64,000 nucleotides of DNA from Porodaedalea pini. Its lineage: Eukaryota; Basidiomycota; Agaricomycetes; Hymenochaetales; Hymenochaetaceae. Below the pieces are notes generated by a model. It had not been told where the DNA came from. It was given only the letters and a program-made list of their open reading frames with translations, and ran no database searches. Positions 33,501-44,216 of this stretch are shown here, piece by piece. A program made the position numbers and the translations under genes. Location of the stretch: contig NBAY01000028.1 of assembly GCA_002794775.1 (NCBI GenBank), forward strand, positions 124,001 through 188,000, read 5' to 3'. The number at the start of each line of letters is the position of its first letter. The first letter of the stretch is position 1.

Positions 33501-34383
33501 TGAAAGGAAAGAAGGAGGTCGTCCAGCGACTTGGGAGTGTCAATGCCTTCAAGTGAGAAGGAAAAGGAATTAGATTCGCAAAACTGGGAGACAAACATTG
33601 GTAGGTCTTGAGAACGGATTGAATGAAGGGCGGGTTGCAGTGAGGAAGCGATTACATCAACATTAAATGAAAAAAGGAGTGGAAGGTGGTCTGAAGAAAT
33701 GTCAAGGGAATTGTTTGAAATAGAAACATGATCCAATAAATGGGGGGAGAAATCTTCCGAAGCAATAACAAGATCAATAATTGTTTTGGCGTTGCTAGAA
33801 CGATTAAAATAAGTATGTTGGTCGGGGGGTTGCAAACGACTAAGCCACTGTCGTTGATCCAGTCAACGAGAGCGCTAGACTTGTAGAATTCCAACGACTG
33901 GGCTGGAAAAGACCACAGCTCTGAATGTCAGTTAAAATCACCGGTGAAAATATTAGAAAGAAAATGAAGTTGAGGGAACGGGTTTTTGAATTCATGTAGA
34001 CTGGGGGAGTTGTAAATGTTCCAGAGCAGAAGGGGGGATAAATCTCCCCAGGAAATAGAAATGACACAAATGTTCAGGGAAGGGGTTTCGGAGTCATATA
34101 GGGCAACGCGGTGAACAATGCGGGGGTGTACCAAGGTACAACAACGCGGTTTCGATGAAGGGGAAGGTCTAAAGATAGTATAAGGGGCGGAATTGCGAAC
34201 TTGAAAAATGTGTGCGCCTGAAGGTGACGTCTTAGAAGGGATGATGGAAGAGATAGTTGGGATCTCTTGGAAGCAAATAATGTCTGGGGTGAAAGTTGTG
34301 GATGAAAAGGAGCGTAAAAGATAATCAAAGGTGGGCTCTGAATTACGAATGTTAAGAGAAAAAATGGATATATTGTCAGTCAT
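30564..34383 (-). pseudogene. LINE ORF2: endonuclease - reverse transcriptase - RNase H (damaged)
   Basis: Starts at the ATG 34383, five bases after the ORF1 stop. The endonuclease part shows ISIFSLNIRN, DIICFQEI, FTGDFN and SSDH. A TGA at 33930-33928 follows GDFN. A frameshift lies at a run of six C (33829-33824, minus strand) and another at the C-run near 33158-33154. From 33092 an 842-residue stretch is open: RT motifs YRPITLVDTIGKLFE, LTVDIQGFFDNI, GVPQGSPLSPLI and YMDDHLLYS, followed by RNase H with FTDGS, EEQEAL, VTDSLNC and HKGVLGNSKADKLAKDA. A C-terminal CPDPSC...HHILNCC motif ends the protein. YMDD replaces the more usual FADD/YADD of LINEs. Confidence 0.9.
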
Positions 34384-34388
34384 AAAGA

Positions 34389-36626
34389 TTAATAAGGGGA
34401 CCAATAGTTACGGCGAGCTGGACACTCGGATGACCTGGTGCTGTGATTGCCCTGACAATTGATGCAGTGGGCAAAATGGTCGCATTGGAGGTTGTTGGAA
34501 GCCATGCATGGAGCGCATTTAGCGACATGGACGGCAGTCCGATGAGGTTCGGAGCAAACCGCGCAGCGAGCCACTGAGCGGCATTTGGCAGCAGGGTGTC
34601 CCAGACGATGACAATTGTCACACTGGTTGATAATTGGGCGAGCCTTCATCTCCTCGAGTCGGCGGATGACGCCAAAGATGGGAACCGATCTGTTATTGTG
34701 GAGGAAAAAGTGGTTGAAGCAGAGGCGGGAGTCGTCTTTGAGGACGACCAATATGTTGCAATAATCACGTTGATTGAGGCGTTCGATGGAGGACATGAAC
34801 CGAGGTGGGAACATGAATTCATGGCCTTCGAATTGCGGTAGAGCAGAAATCTCCTCGCTAAGGTCTTTTTCCGAGTAGATAAGGTTGGTATCTTTGTCGA
34901 AGACTGGGACACCGGGGATGACCATTTTGAACTGGGGCAAAGGTGTGAATGCCTTAGCCCCGGAAATGTTGATAATTCGATTAAGCTGGGAAACGAGCGA
35001 ACTATGCTGTGCGTCAAAGTCGGAACAAATGTTAGTAAAGGCAATCAACAGGTTACTGTTGGATGTGTATTCGACGTTCAGGATGACCAGGTGTTTAAAG
35101 AGTGGGTTGCCTTTAAGGCCCGCACGAACCGTGTTTTTAACGGATAAAGGGGACGGGCGAACAGCGAGGTCACCCGGGAGTGAAAAGAAGATGCGGTGAA
35201 TGTTACGAACTCGGGTGTTGACCGATCCATTAGATCGGTTGATAGGAACTGTAGAGATTTCCCCTTGAGGGTTCTGCTCAGTAACTCATACTACCTTGGT
35301 GGGGGTAGTCTTAGGTTTCTTCTGGGCCGCTTTAGCGTAAGAAACGGTGGTGAAACCCTCCTGATCGGTGCCAACCGCTTCAATAGGCGGGTAGTAGATT
35401 TTGGTTTGCGAACCACGAGGAGCGTTATGTTCCGAGTGGGTGTAGCCATCAGGCACGATGATAGTACCCTCTGTAGTCATGCAATAGCTGGAGCCTGGGA
35501 TACGGGTTTTAGCGATGGTGGCGGCGTATTCGGTTTTACCATTTTTTGGGACCGGGACGCGCTGTTTAGCAATCGGAGCTGGGGGAGGGAATCTGGGGTC
35601 ATGGACGAAGCGAGCCCCAATGGGGTCCGGTAGGATTTTCTTCTGTTTATTTAAGTTAGCGTTAGTTGGCGTGGACGGATGAGCAGTGGAAACCGGGGCG
35701 TCTGCAAGCTGTTTTTCAATTGTGTTAGTTTTCTCTGATATAGAGGATACAACCGCTGAAAGGTGTTGAATGGACCTGGACATAGCATGCATGGTGTCCA
35801 TAATTTCTTGGTCCTGAATGGTCTGGCTGTTAACATAAATATTCTCAAACACATGTTTAAAAGAAGGAGAATGAATGCGGAAAGTAGAATGGAAGGCTTC
35901 CAGACTTTCGTTAGCTGAGTTAGAGAGGTTGGTTTCGTCGTCCAAGCCGTTTGATTTGCTTATCCAGGATACAAGGTTGGATCCAATATTAGCGAGGATG
36001 GACCCAGCGCGAACCGGGTCGTCGAACCAGGGCTTGTCAGATGACCACGTCGGTTGGGAAATGAGCGTGTTAATTGTGTTGATGGTTTCTTTGGTAAGAT
36101 CGGCAAAGGAAAGGTTGACCTTCTCGGCGATGGCCGGATCATTCATTTCATCGATGTCGTCCATAACGTTGTCGACCTGAGGGGCCTGACTGGTGTGCTC
36201 GTCCGGGATGTACAAATCATCGTCGTCCATAGCATCGTCGTCGATACGGGCAGGGGGTGGGATAGACCTATGTTCTTCTTCTGAGTTCGAACGTTTAAGA
36301 GTGTTCTGCGATTCGATATCAGGAGTCGGGGGGAGGTCCCCTTGTTTACGGAGTTTGGCGGCATGTTCGTCCGCCTCGACATCGGGAGACCAATTAGCGC
36401 GGTTTGCTTGTACTGTAGCGCATACGTTGTCATCGTGGTTGTAGGTCTTGTCGCGACCACAAGTGACGCATAGCTTAGCGGTCCCACTAACACACTGGCG
36501 ACTGTGATAGGGGAGATCCTGTTTACACTCCTCACACTTGGTGGGGTCCTTGGGATTAACAAGGGAACGATAAGACTTTGTCTTGTTAAGAGAAGCTTTT
36601 GCTCTGGTCAACATTTTGTTGTCCAT
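34389..36626 (-). pseudogene. LINE ORF1: zinc-knuckle nucleic-acid-binding protein with one internal TGA
   Basis: Begins MDNKMLTRAKASLN at 36626 with an N-terminal cysteine-rich motif (CEEC...C...CVTCGRDKTYNHDDNVC). The middle is low complexity. A single TGA at 35288-35286 interrupts a frame that otherwise continues without shift (VTEQNPQGEISTVPINR) through an RNA-binding-like region to zinc knuckles CDNCHRLGHPAAKC, CAVCSEPHRTAVHVAKC and CINCQGNHSTRSSEC, ending at 34389. ORF1 proteins coat the element's RNA. Read as one protein it would be about 745 residues. Confidence 0.85.
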
Positions 36627-36697
36627 AGCGGAGAGAAGAGACAGAAAAGCGATAGCTGAACAATTTTCCCACGATTGATGATGATGGTAGGAAGAAA

Positions 36698-36709
36698 GTG
36701 CGACTGTTT
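36698..36709 (+). repeat. LINE target-site duplication, right copy
   Basis: GTGCGACTGTTT, followed by TGAAGGCGACG, which continues exon 2 of the secreted-protein gene. Confidence 0.92.
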
Positions 36710-37118
36710 TGAAGGCGACGTTGCACCAGCCGAATTTGACTGCACCTCGCTCCTCAACTCGGTTACTTCGGCGAACGAGGGCACGCCGACGTTCACTGTT
36801 CAGCCTGGCGGCCTCGAGATCGTTACCTTAAGAACTTGTACTCTTGCTTTCGTTAACCTGCAAGAAACGGCGGTTGTGGCGTACTGCTGGGATAATCTTG
36901 TCAGCCTTTTCACCCTTCTCACACATTAACTGAACTAATTGTTTCGTCCGTGGTCGATGACTGTTATACTGGCCGTTCTTCCTTTTACGCAGAACTTCAT
37001 TGGGGAACAAGCCTGGTCTCAGTGTGTCAGCGACGAGTCGGACCGTGTTGTTGGTGGATTATGCACAGCGGGAAGTGGACAGTATCGCATTAGTCTAGGG
37101 CCCGCAGTTTCAGCATGA

Positions 37119-37822
37119 ATGGAACCTGCGATCTTCTAAGTGCCTGATAGATGACTAACGGCATCCACAACTTCGTAAAGATTTCTTCACAATAGTACCT
37201 TCTTACATCATGCGGCGGGTTTCGAGTATTCAGGGTCTCTGGTGAACAGCGGCGTTCTGAATGTCTTCCCTAGCAGGAGAGCGTCCGAATCGTCACTGGC
37301 ACGTGAAAAAGGATCGCACTGGTCCGCGACTCGGACGCATCTTTCATTTCAGCGTCCATAAACCCTCGGCGCAGTGAATATACTTCCACCTGGTCTCTGG
37401 GGAAATAAAATAAAAAAACTACAATTCTTCTTGCAACTGCTTCTCTGCGGTCCGTCGCATGCCGCTGGATGCACCATTGTTCGATCGATCCCTCTTCGTT
37501 TACGGTGCCGATTTTTTTCTCAGGTCATCGATATCTAACGATGAGACAGCCCTCAAACCTTTGAAAACACATATACTCTCGAACGCTCTCGACACACCAG
37601 TCTGTTTTTCTGTCTACTCCCTACATGTCTCCTTTGCTTGTAAGCTTCCGATGGACTTCTGAGCTCAGCTGAGCTAGCTGAACTTCAAGCTTGTGCCGTC
37701 GATAATTTAAATCTCTTCCGCCCGCACTGTCGCCGTGGACGATGTCATTGTATGGCACGCGTCTAACCATAACTTTCTTTGCATGCGTCCCGCTTCTTTC
37801 GATACTTTTGTCAAGAGACTGG
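37119..37822. other. Upstream region of GH1 copy 1
   Basis: From about 37162 it is homologous to the sequence upstream of GH1 copy 2 (from 43225), with shared blocks such as catccacaacttcgtaaa and gcttctctgcggtccgtcgc. It probably contains the GH1 promoter. No separate gene seen. Confidence 0.5.
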
Positions 37823-37830
37823 TATAAAAT
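37823..37830 (+). promoter_or_regulatory. TATA box of GH1 copy 1
   Basis: TATAAAAT, 77 bp before the ATG; the same motif and spacing occur before copy 2. Confidence 0.75.
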
Positions 37831-37899
37831 GGGCCGGGCTCCGACGAGGTTTCTGCGTGCTGAGTGCTTCCACTAGTACTCGCATCCTACTCGATCGTA

Positions 37900-40574
37900 A
37901 TGGCCGTTCTATGCACACTCTTGCTCTCGCATCTCATCTTGCTCACTGTGCGTGCCGCACAGAGCAGCTTGCTGGGTACGACGACTGGTTTCTCTGGTAG
38001 TTCGCCGTCAACGAGCTCGGACGCAAGCTCGTCGAGCTTTACTCCATCTACGTCCACCGCCACCTCCGCTCCAGCGACTATAGTCACCACACTCCCGGGT
38101 TCTGGAAGTACGACGACTATTGCGATTCCAACGAGCGCGTCCTTCATCCCGATCGGATCTATTCCGCGCAACTATACATCGGACACGTTTGATGAACTTT
38201 GGAATCTCGTTCGTCACCTCATTATGGACTAGTTTCATTTCCTAATATAGCTATTGACATCAAATATCATTACTTCAAAGGTCGGTGAAGTCGTCGAGCC
38301 GCCTTTCACTACCACGGTAGAAGCAACTGTGCCCGTCATATTGCCTTCTTCGCCTCCGCCGGTCTATCCGACCTGGTACGCGCCCGCGCCTGCAGATGTG
38401 CTTCCAGATCGTAAGTTCCCTAAGGACTTCAAGTTCGGTGTTGCAACCGCCGCGTATCAAGTCGAGGGCGCGACGAAGCTCGAAGGCAAAGGCCCTACTT
38501 CGTGGGACTGGGCGGGCCGCCAACAAGGCGCGATTGCAGATGGTACTAACGGTGATGTCGTAGCCCTGCAGTATCTACTCTATAAAGATGATACGGCTCG
38601 AGCGTCTGCGCTCGGCTTGAATACCCAATCGTTCTCGTATGTTCCTTTCAGACTACGTTATTCTTTGTTCCTTTATCTTATTTATTTTCCTTTCTCCTTC
38701 CTTTGCTTTCTTAGAATCTCGTGGGCCCGTATTTTCCCTTTCGGAACAAAGGGCTCGCCAGTGAATCAAGAAGGACTGGATCACTATTCCGATCGCACGT
38801 AATCTGATTCAGCACCTTTTCTTGTTTACTGACATTCTTTCAGTAATCGACTATTCCATTTCGTTGGGCGTCGAACCTGTTGCCACTCTCTGTAAGAACT
38901 TTACTTCTTCGTTCTTGACCAGTTAATTCAGCTGCTGTTTTGTTAGTCCATTGGGATATGCCACTTGCTCTCGTTGCTTATTATGGCGGCCTGACATCTG
39001 AGGGGTTCGTTGGTGATTTTGTTCAGTAAGTTCAATGTGTTTATTGTCTATTTTTCTCTCTCTTCTAAGTATGGCGGCAGCTACGCGAAGACGGTTTTCA
39101 AAGCGTACAACGGCCGCGTGAAGACGTGGTACACTTTCAACGAACCTCATACGTATTGCTCACAGCTGCAGCAATACCCCTTCAGTACATCTTTATCCTT
39201 TATACCTTCGTGGCTCTGCTAATGCTATACACGTCTATTTTTGTAGACTCGACATTGGCAGCGAATGTGACGAACGCCAATGTTTTGTTCCAATGCGGCT
39301 ATTACCTGCGTAAGTTTCACCTCTCGCCTGGAAAGCACTATTGCTATGCGGATGCTCAGTGGAGCGAATGTATTATGTTCAGTGAAAGCACATGCGAAGG
39401 CAGTGAAGGCGTTCCGCGAAATGGGCATCGAAGGCGAAATCGCGTTTAAGAGTGACGGCTTTGTGTGCGATTAGTATCTTGCTCCTCATACATATGAAAG
39501 ATATTAAAGCGTTGTTTTCAGCGGCCACCAGTGGCGTACAAACTCAACTGAGGATGCTGAGGCGGTGGAGCGCAATGCGGCATTTTACATTGGAATGTTC
39601 AGCGAGCCCGTGTATGGCTCGGGTGACTGGCCTGAGCTTATGAAGGAAGTACTGAGCGAGACGATACTCCCCCGTTTCACGAACGAGGAAAGGAAGGAGT
39701 TGAAGGGTAAGCTGTGCTCTTTTGCTTGCTACCTTTCTGCGAGTAGCTCTTGGACTGAGCGTGATACGTAGGCTCAGCGGACTTTTACGCAGTCGATCTA
39801 TACCGCAGCGTCTGGATCGCTGCACCAGAGAACGGGATCGCAGCCTGCGTGGCGAATTCGAGTGATCCGAACTGGCCGGCTTGCAACGTGCAGATGTTGT
39901 ACAACGCGGCGACGGGGTGGCCCGTGGGCGTCTTTGCAGACGTGAGCGCATCTTGGCTTGTCGCGACGCCGCAGAATATCCGGTTCGAGCTGAAGGAAAT
40001 CAAGAGAAGGTGGGCTTTTAACAAAATCGTGCGTTTCCAGTGTCCACTCTTTTCGGCTTAGTCGGTATGTTGATGGGCTGCTACGTATAGTATATCTCCG
40101 AGTTCGGCTTTGCGGTGCCAGAGGAAGGCGCACGTACGGATATCGCTTTCGTTTTGGATGACGCTGATCGCACCAGTATGTATTCAATTTCTTCCTTATT
40201 CTAACGTGGTCTAACAATGTGAATAGATTACTACATGACCATGCTCGGAGAGGTGCTTCTGGCCATTCACGAGGACAACATTCCACTCGGAGGGACATTT
40301 GCTTGGGGTACGTAGTCTGTCTCTTTGTTTAATTCCAATCAACTGATTGTATCGTGTGTAGCGATGCTGGACAATGCTGAATGGGCGTCCGGAACGAGCA
40401 CGCGCTTCGGAATCCAACACGTCAATTACACGTCTCTTGAGCGACATTTCAAGCGCTCTGCACTCGCGTTGTGTGAGCTTCTTACCTGTTATTGATCTTA
40501 GAAGACTTGCTGCTCATTGCCAGTTGTCCTTGCTTTTTTTAACAGCGGAGTTCTACGGTTCGCATAAAACATAG
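37900..40574 (+). CDS. Secreted GH1 glycoside hydrolase, copy 1
   Basis: Fourteen inferred exons: 37900-38208, 38281-38636, 38715-38794, 38844-38891, 38947-39020, 39070-39184, 39247-39309, 39383-39464, 39522-39706, 39772-40028, 40091-40175, 40227-40307, 40362-40472, 40546-40574; about 624 residues. A signal peptide ([20 protein letters not shown]) and a Ser/Thr-rich region of about 100 residues precede the GH1 barrel: [34 protein letters not shown], acid/base Glu in TFNEP, nucleophile Glu in [21 protein letters not shown]. The usual motif is TENG; here it is SEFG. Such enzymes hydrolyse beta-glucosides from plant polymers outside the cell. The third intron appears to use a GC donor; the exon 5 end is uncertain by two bases. 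Confidence 0.88.
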
Positions 40575-40949
40575 GAGTGTCGAATCGCGAGATTCTGAAT
40601 TTGGCTTGGATTATGCTTTTGAATTTTGATGTAGAGAATGATCCGGTCAAATCTCTCCATCACGGAAATCTGCAGTCTGATACAGCACTTCCAGAAAACG
40701 ATAACAGCTGCAACTTTTTTCTGGGGTTGCCCTATATGGTAATACCTTTTCTGAAATACCCGAAATGTAATGAATAATGCTCATGAGATCTCAAAATTTT
40801 CTTGCTGTTATTTACTCTTTTGTGCTCTTCTATCATGCCAAACCATACTGGCCTGTTTTGGCCCCAACAGATTTGAGTAGGTTGGACCAGCCTTGAGCAA
40901 AAGATGGAGGAAGTACAGTGCCAAGCTCTTGAAGGAGTTGCCTTGCTTA
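40575..40949. other. 3' flank of GH1 copy 1 and sequence preceding the foldback insertion
   Basis: About 80 bp still match the duplicate; the remaining 290 bp do not and contain no gene I recognise. The target TA is at 40948-40949. Confidence 0.4.
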
Positions 40950-42638
40950 CAGCCATTTTCATAAGTCCTGCGACACGTGCATGTCACGTGAAGTGAGCCG
41001 CGTCAGAGCCAAAATGTTGAAAAATTAGAATGAATGCCTATTTTCTCTGTGAATTCTGCACAGTACCTGCTCATTACAGCCTTTTTCATAAGTCCTGCGA
41101 CACGTGCATGTCACGTGAAGTGAGCCGCGTCAGAGCCAAAGTGTCGAAAAATTAGAATGAATGCCTATTTTCTCTGTGAATTCTGCACAGTACCTGCTCA
41201 TTAAGTACTCAAAAAAAAGGCACGGTTCTCAGGAGAAGAAATAAGTAAAATAGGGAGCAATAAATTGACTGTGTAGGTAGGTGGAGATCAAACAAGTGCA
41301 GTTGGTCTGTTCTCTCACCCATTTCCACTGAGATTCAAAAATTATGGCTCCCCTACATCTATCTATAAAATTCTTTCCTGTGTCTTTAAATTAAGTATAT
41401 GACTATATCAACATCTCCTGAAAGTTTGAAGCCAATCCATTCAGTATTCATGGTCCAGCAGCAAGATTTGTGTTCTACTGTTGTGAGAAAAGGAGGGTGG
41501 AAAGAGCTTGAAGTGGAACACAAATCTTGCTGCTGGACCATGAATACTGAATGGATTGGCTTCAAACTTTCAGGAGATGTTGATATAGTCATATACTTAA
41601 TTTAAAGACACAGGAAAGAATTTTATAGATAGATGTAGGGGAGCCATAATTTTTGAATCTCAGTGGAAATGGGTGAGAGAACAGACCAACTGCACTTGTT
41701 TGATCTCCACCTACCTACACAGTCAATTTATTGCTCCCTATTTTACATATTTCTTCTCCTGAGAACCGTACCTTTTTTTTGAGTACTTAATGAGCAGGCA
41801 CTGTGCAGAATTCACAGAGAAAATAGGCATTCATTCTAATTTTTCGACACTTTGGCTCTGACACGGCTCATTTCATGTGACATGCACGTGTCGCAGGACT
41901 TATGAAAAAGGCTGTAAGTACTCAAAAAAAAGGCATGGTTCTCAGGAGAAGAAATAAGTAAAATAGGGAGCAATAAATTGACTGTGTAGGTGGGTGGAGA
42001 TCAAACAAGTGCAGTTGGTCTATTCTCTCACCCATTTCCACTGAGATTCAAAAATTATGGCTCCCCTACATCTATCTATAAAATTCTTTCCTGTGACTGT
42101 AAATTAAGTATATGACTATACCAACAGCTCCTGAAAGTTTGAAGCCAATCCATTCAGTAGACATGGTCCAGCAGCAAGATTTGTGTTCCACTTCAAGCTC
42201 TTTCCACCCTCCTTTTCTCACAACAGGTCTTGCAGAGTAGAACACAAATCTTGCTGCTGGACCATGTCTACTGAATGGATTGGCTTCAAACTTTCAGGAG
42301 CTGTTGGTATAGTCATATACTTAATTTACAGACACAGGAAAGAATTTTATAGATAGATGTAGGGGAGCCATAATTTTTGAATCTCAGTGGAAATGGGTGA
42401 GAGAACAGACCAGCTGCACTTGTTTGATCTCCACCTGCCTACAAAGCCAATTTATTGCTCCCTATTTTACATATTTCTTCTCCTGAGAGCTGTGCCTTTT
42501 TTTTGAGTACTTAATGAGTGGGTACTGTGCAGAATTTACAGAGAAAATAGGCATTCATTCTAATTTTTCAACATTTCGGCTCTGATGCGGCTCACTTCAC
42601 GTGACATGCACGTGTCGCAGGACTTATGAAAATGGCTG
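40950..42638. mobile_element. Foldback element, outer copy 3 (849 bp of its own, split by copy 4)
   Basis: Starts CAGCCATTTTCATAAG after TA (40948-40949) and ends with the reverse complement before TA (42639-42640). Its left arm is interrupted after 127 bp at the TA of ctcaTTAagtactc by a complete further element. Excluding the insert and one TA, its length matches the copy at 5984-6833, and the spacer (ccaccctccttttctcacaacagg) has the same orientation. Confidence 0.92.
41077..41914. mobile_element. Foldback element, inner copy 4 (838 bp), nested in copy 3
   Basis: Termini CAGCCTTTTTCATAAG and its reverse complement share a private change (TTTTT for ATTTT) in both arms. TA at 41075-41076 and 41915-41916 is the target duplication: joining the flanks with one TA rebuilds the uninterrupted family sequence. 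The central spacer is in the opposite orientation to copies 2 and 3. Confidence 0.93.
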
Positions 42639-42640
42639 TA

Positions 42641-43224
42641 ATAGGATATGCTTGATGAAAAATGCAAGGCTGTTCAACACTCCTCAAGCAGCTCATATGT
42701 CCAATTGGCCTTGAGCTCAAAGCCCTTATTGTTCTTACAGTGATCCATGCTGCATTGCTGCAAGGTGGTGTAGTGCTCAATTCACACTTAGGTGTCAGTC
42801 ATCCAATTACACTGTACCACTGACCTGCCTTTCTATATATTGTAATAACTATTATTCCATCCCCTCCACTTCTATTTATTCTCATTTTCTATGCTCATAT
42901 CTACATTTAAACACTCTGTTCTACTGTCAAATCATATAAATCATTCTCCAACAAGTTTTCTATCCTTAACTTCATATTTGAGCTCTGGAAAAAGCAGGGA
43001 ATGATTTTGCCTGTCTAAGCACCTATTCTTCACAAATCAGGCTCTCTACCTTCTCATACCACTCTCTAAGCTCATAATTGCTTGAATTAATTGAAACACA
43101 AATTTAGCAATTTATCTGACAAGACTGAGTGAAGAATCAAGTGAGATCATGATTTTTGAAGCCAAAGAGTACAAAAAAAGTGAAATCACATGAACACAAA
43201 TACATATGCAAGCAACTACAACGA
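42641..43224. other. AT-rich sequence between the foldback nest and the second duplication unit
   Basis: No gene recognised; AT-rich, possibly old repeat sequence into which the foldback element inserted. Confidence 0.35.
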
Positions 43225-43805
43225 CATCCACAACTTCGTAAACATTTCTTTTACAATAGTACTGTTTTGCATTTTGTAGCTGATTTCGAGTATCCAGTGT
43301 GAAAAGCGGCGTCTGTAAGAGTGTCGTCACGTGAAAAGGGATCACACTATCTGTTCACGACTCGGACGCGTCTTTCGTTTCAACATCCATAAACCCTTGA
43401 CTGGGCTTTGGAAATAAATAAAAATCTTCCATAACTCTTCTTGTAATTGCTTCTCTGCGGTCCGTCGCATTCCGCTGGATGCACCATTAGTATTGTTCGG
43501 TCGCAAACTGATCCGATGTTTAAATTTTGTTTCAGGTCATCTGACGGTAAGAGGACCCCAAATCCTTGAAGACACATATTCTCTCTAAAACGTTCTCGAC
43601 ATCCCAGCCGTGGTCTCAGTTTTTCTGTCTGTTCCACACATGCATCCCTTGCTTGTAAGCTTCCGATGCACTTCTGAGCTCAGCTAAGCTTACTGAACCT
43701 CAAGCTTGTGATATTGACAACCTGAACCTCTTCGGTCTACGCAGTCGGCTGTGCTGCGCTTAGACGATATCGCTTCAGCAAGCTCGAAAATCGAACGGTT
43801 GCACG

Positions 43806-43874
43806 GCGTACCTAACACAGTAAAGGACGTTCGCGCGTTACTGGTACTAGCATTAATATTGTGTTAGGTGCGCT
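43806..43874. repeat. Short palindrome inserted in the GH1 copy 2 promoter
   Basis: Arms gcgtacctaacacag and its near reverse complement ttgtgttaggtgcgc enclose about 38 bp. Absent from the matching place upstream of copy 1. Confidence 0.6.
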
Positions 43875-43993
43875 TAGCCATCGGAGTCTCAAAAAGAACC
43901 CCTTGCTAATACACTACGCGCCTGACCATAACTTTCTTGGCAAACATTCCGCTTCTTTCAATGCTTCTGTCCAGACACGGCTCGCAATATTAA

Positions 43994-44126
43994 TAAAACA
44001 TTACGGAGCCCCCGGCATGTTTCTCAGAATGGGATTCTGGAATTTCGAGTTTCAGATCCGGCTTCGGAACTCAAAATTCCTGAATCCCATTCTGAAAAAA
44101 ATTCCGGAGGCTCCGGAATGTTTTAA
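43994..44126. repeat. Foldback MITE-like insertion next to the GH1 copy 2 TATA box
   Basis: Arms of about 60 bp: ataaaacattacggagcc with tcagaatgggattctgg pair with gaatcccattctga and ggctccggaatgttttaa. Missing upstream of copy 1, where flanking sequence is continuous up to the TATA box. It ends 14 bp before the TATA box. Confidence 0.7.
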
Positions 44127-44139
44127 CCTGCTGTGATGG

Positions 44140-44147
44140 TATAAAAT
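44140..44147 (+). promoter_or_regulatory. TATA box of GH1 copy 2
   Basis: TATAAAAT, 77 bp before the ATG, identical spacing to copy 1. Confidence 0.75.
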
Positions 44148-44216
44148 GGGCCAGGTTTCGACGAGGTTTCTGCGTGCTGAGTGCTTCCACAACTACTCGC
44201 ATCCGACGTGATCACA

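Larger units (their letters stand above)
30422..36697 (-). mobile_element. Full-length non-LTR retrotransposon (LINE, Tad/I-like)
   Basis: Bounded by the 12-bp duplications, the element is 6,276 bp and lies antisense to the host gene. It has a short 5' leader of about 70 bp (starting at 36697), ORF1 with zinc-binding motifs, ORF2 with APE-type endonuclease, reverse transcriptase and RNase H, and a 3' region of about 140 bp ending in AT-rich sequence at 30422 without a poly(A) tract. An RNase H domain together with an APE endonuclease fits the fungal Tad or I-like clades. Two in-frame TGA codons and two frameshifts make it non-autonomous. Confidence 0.92.
30026..37118 (+). pseudogene. Small secreted protein gene split in exon 2 by a LINE
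   Basis: Exon 1 (30026-30347) encodes a signal peptide and a domain close to the intact paralogue at 26416-27175: CPSAREVTSSTIVVDGQEIL, RQAFTCPEG, TECQCGAT. The intron ends ttcag at 30405; exon 2 starts at 30406 with FTCDCF, is interrupted after 30421, and resumes after the duplicated target at 36698-36709, encoding EGDVAPAEFDCTSLL, TFTVQPG, LRTCTLAFVNL and YCWDNL to 36899. Exon 3 (36993-37118) gives CVSDES...GGLCTAGSGQYRISLG and a stop. Apart from the 6,276-bp insertion the frame is open and splice positions match the paralogue, so inactivation is probably recent. Confidence 0.85.
37162..40652 (+). repeat. Segmental tandem duplication, unit 1
   Basis: Matches 43225-47000 through promoter, all fourteen GH1 exons, most introns and about 80 bp of 3' flank (ggattatgcttttga...gtagagaatgat). 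Coding parts are nearly identical; introns and promoter are more diverged and contain small insertions in unit 2. Foldback elements were later inserted between the units. Confidence 0.85.

Noticed and set aside
30422..36697. LTR retrotransposon instead of a LINE
   Set aside because: No long terminal repeats or integrase; APE endonuclease, RT and RNase H order with 12-bp target duplication fits a non-LTR element.
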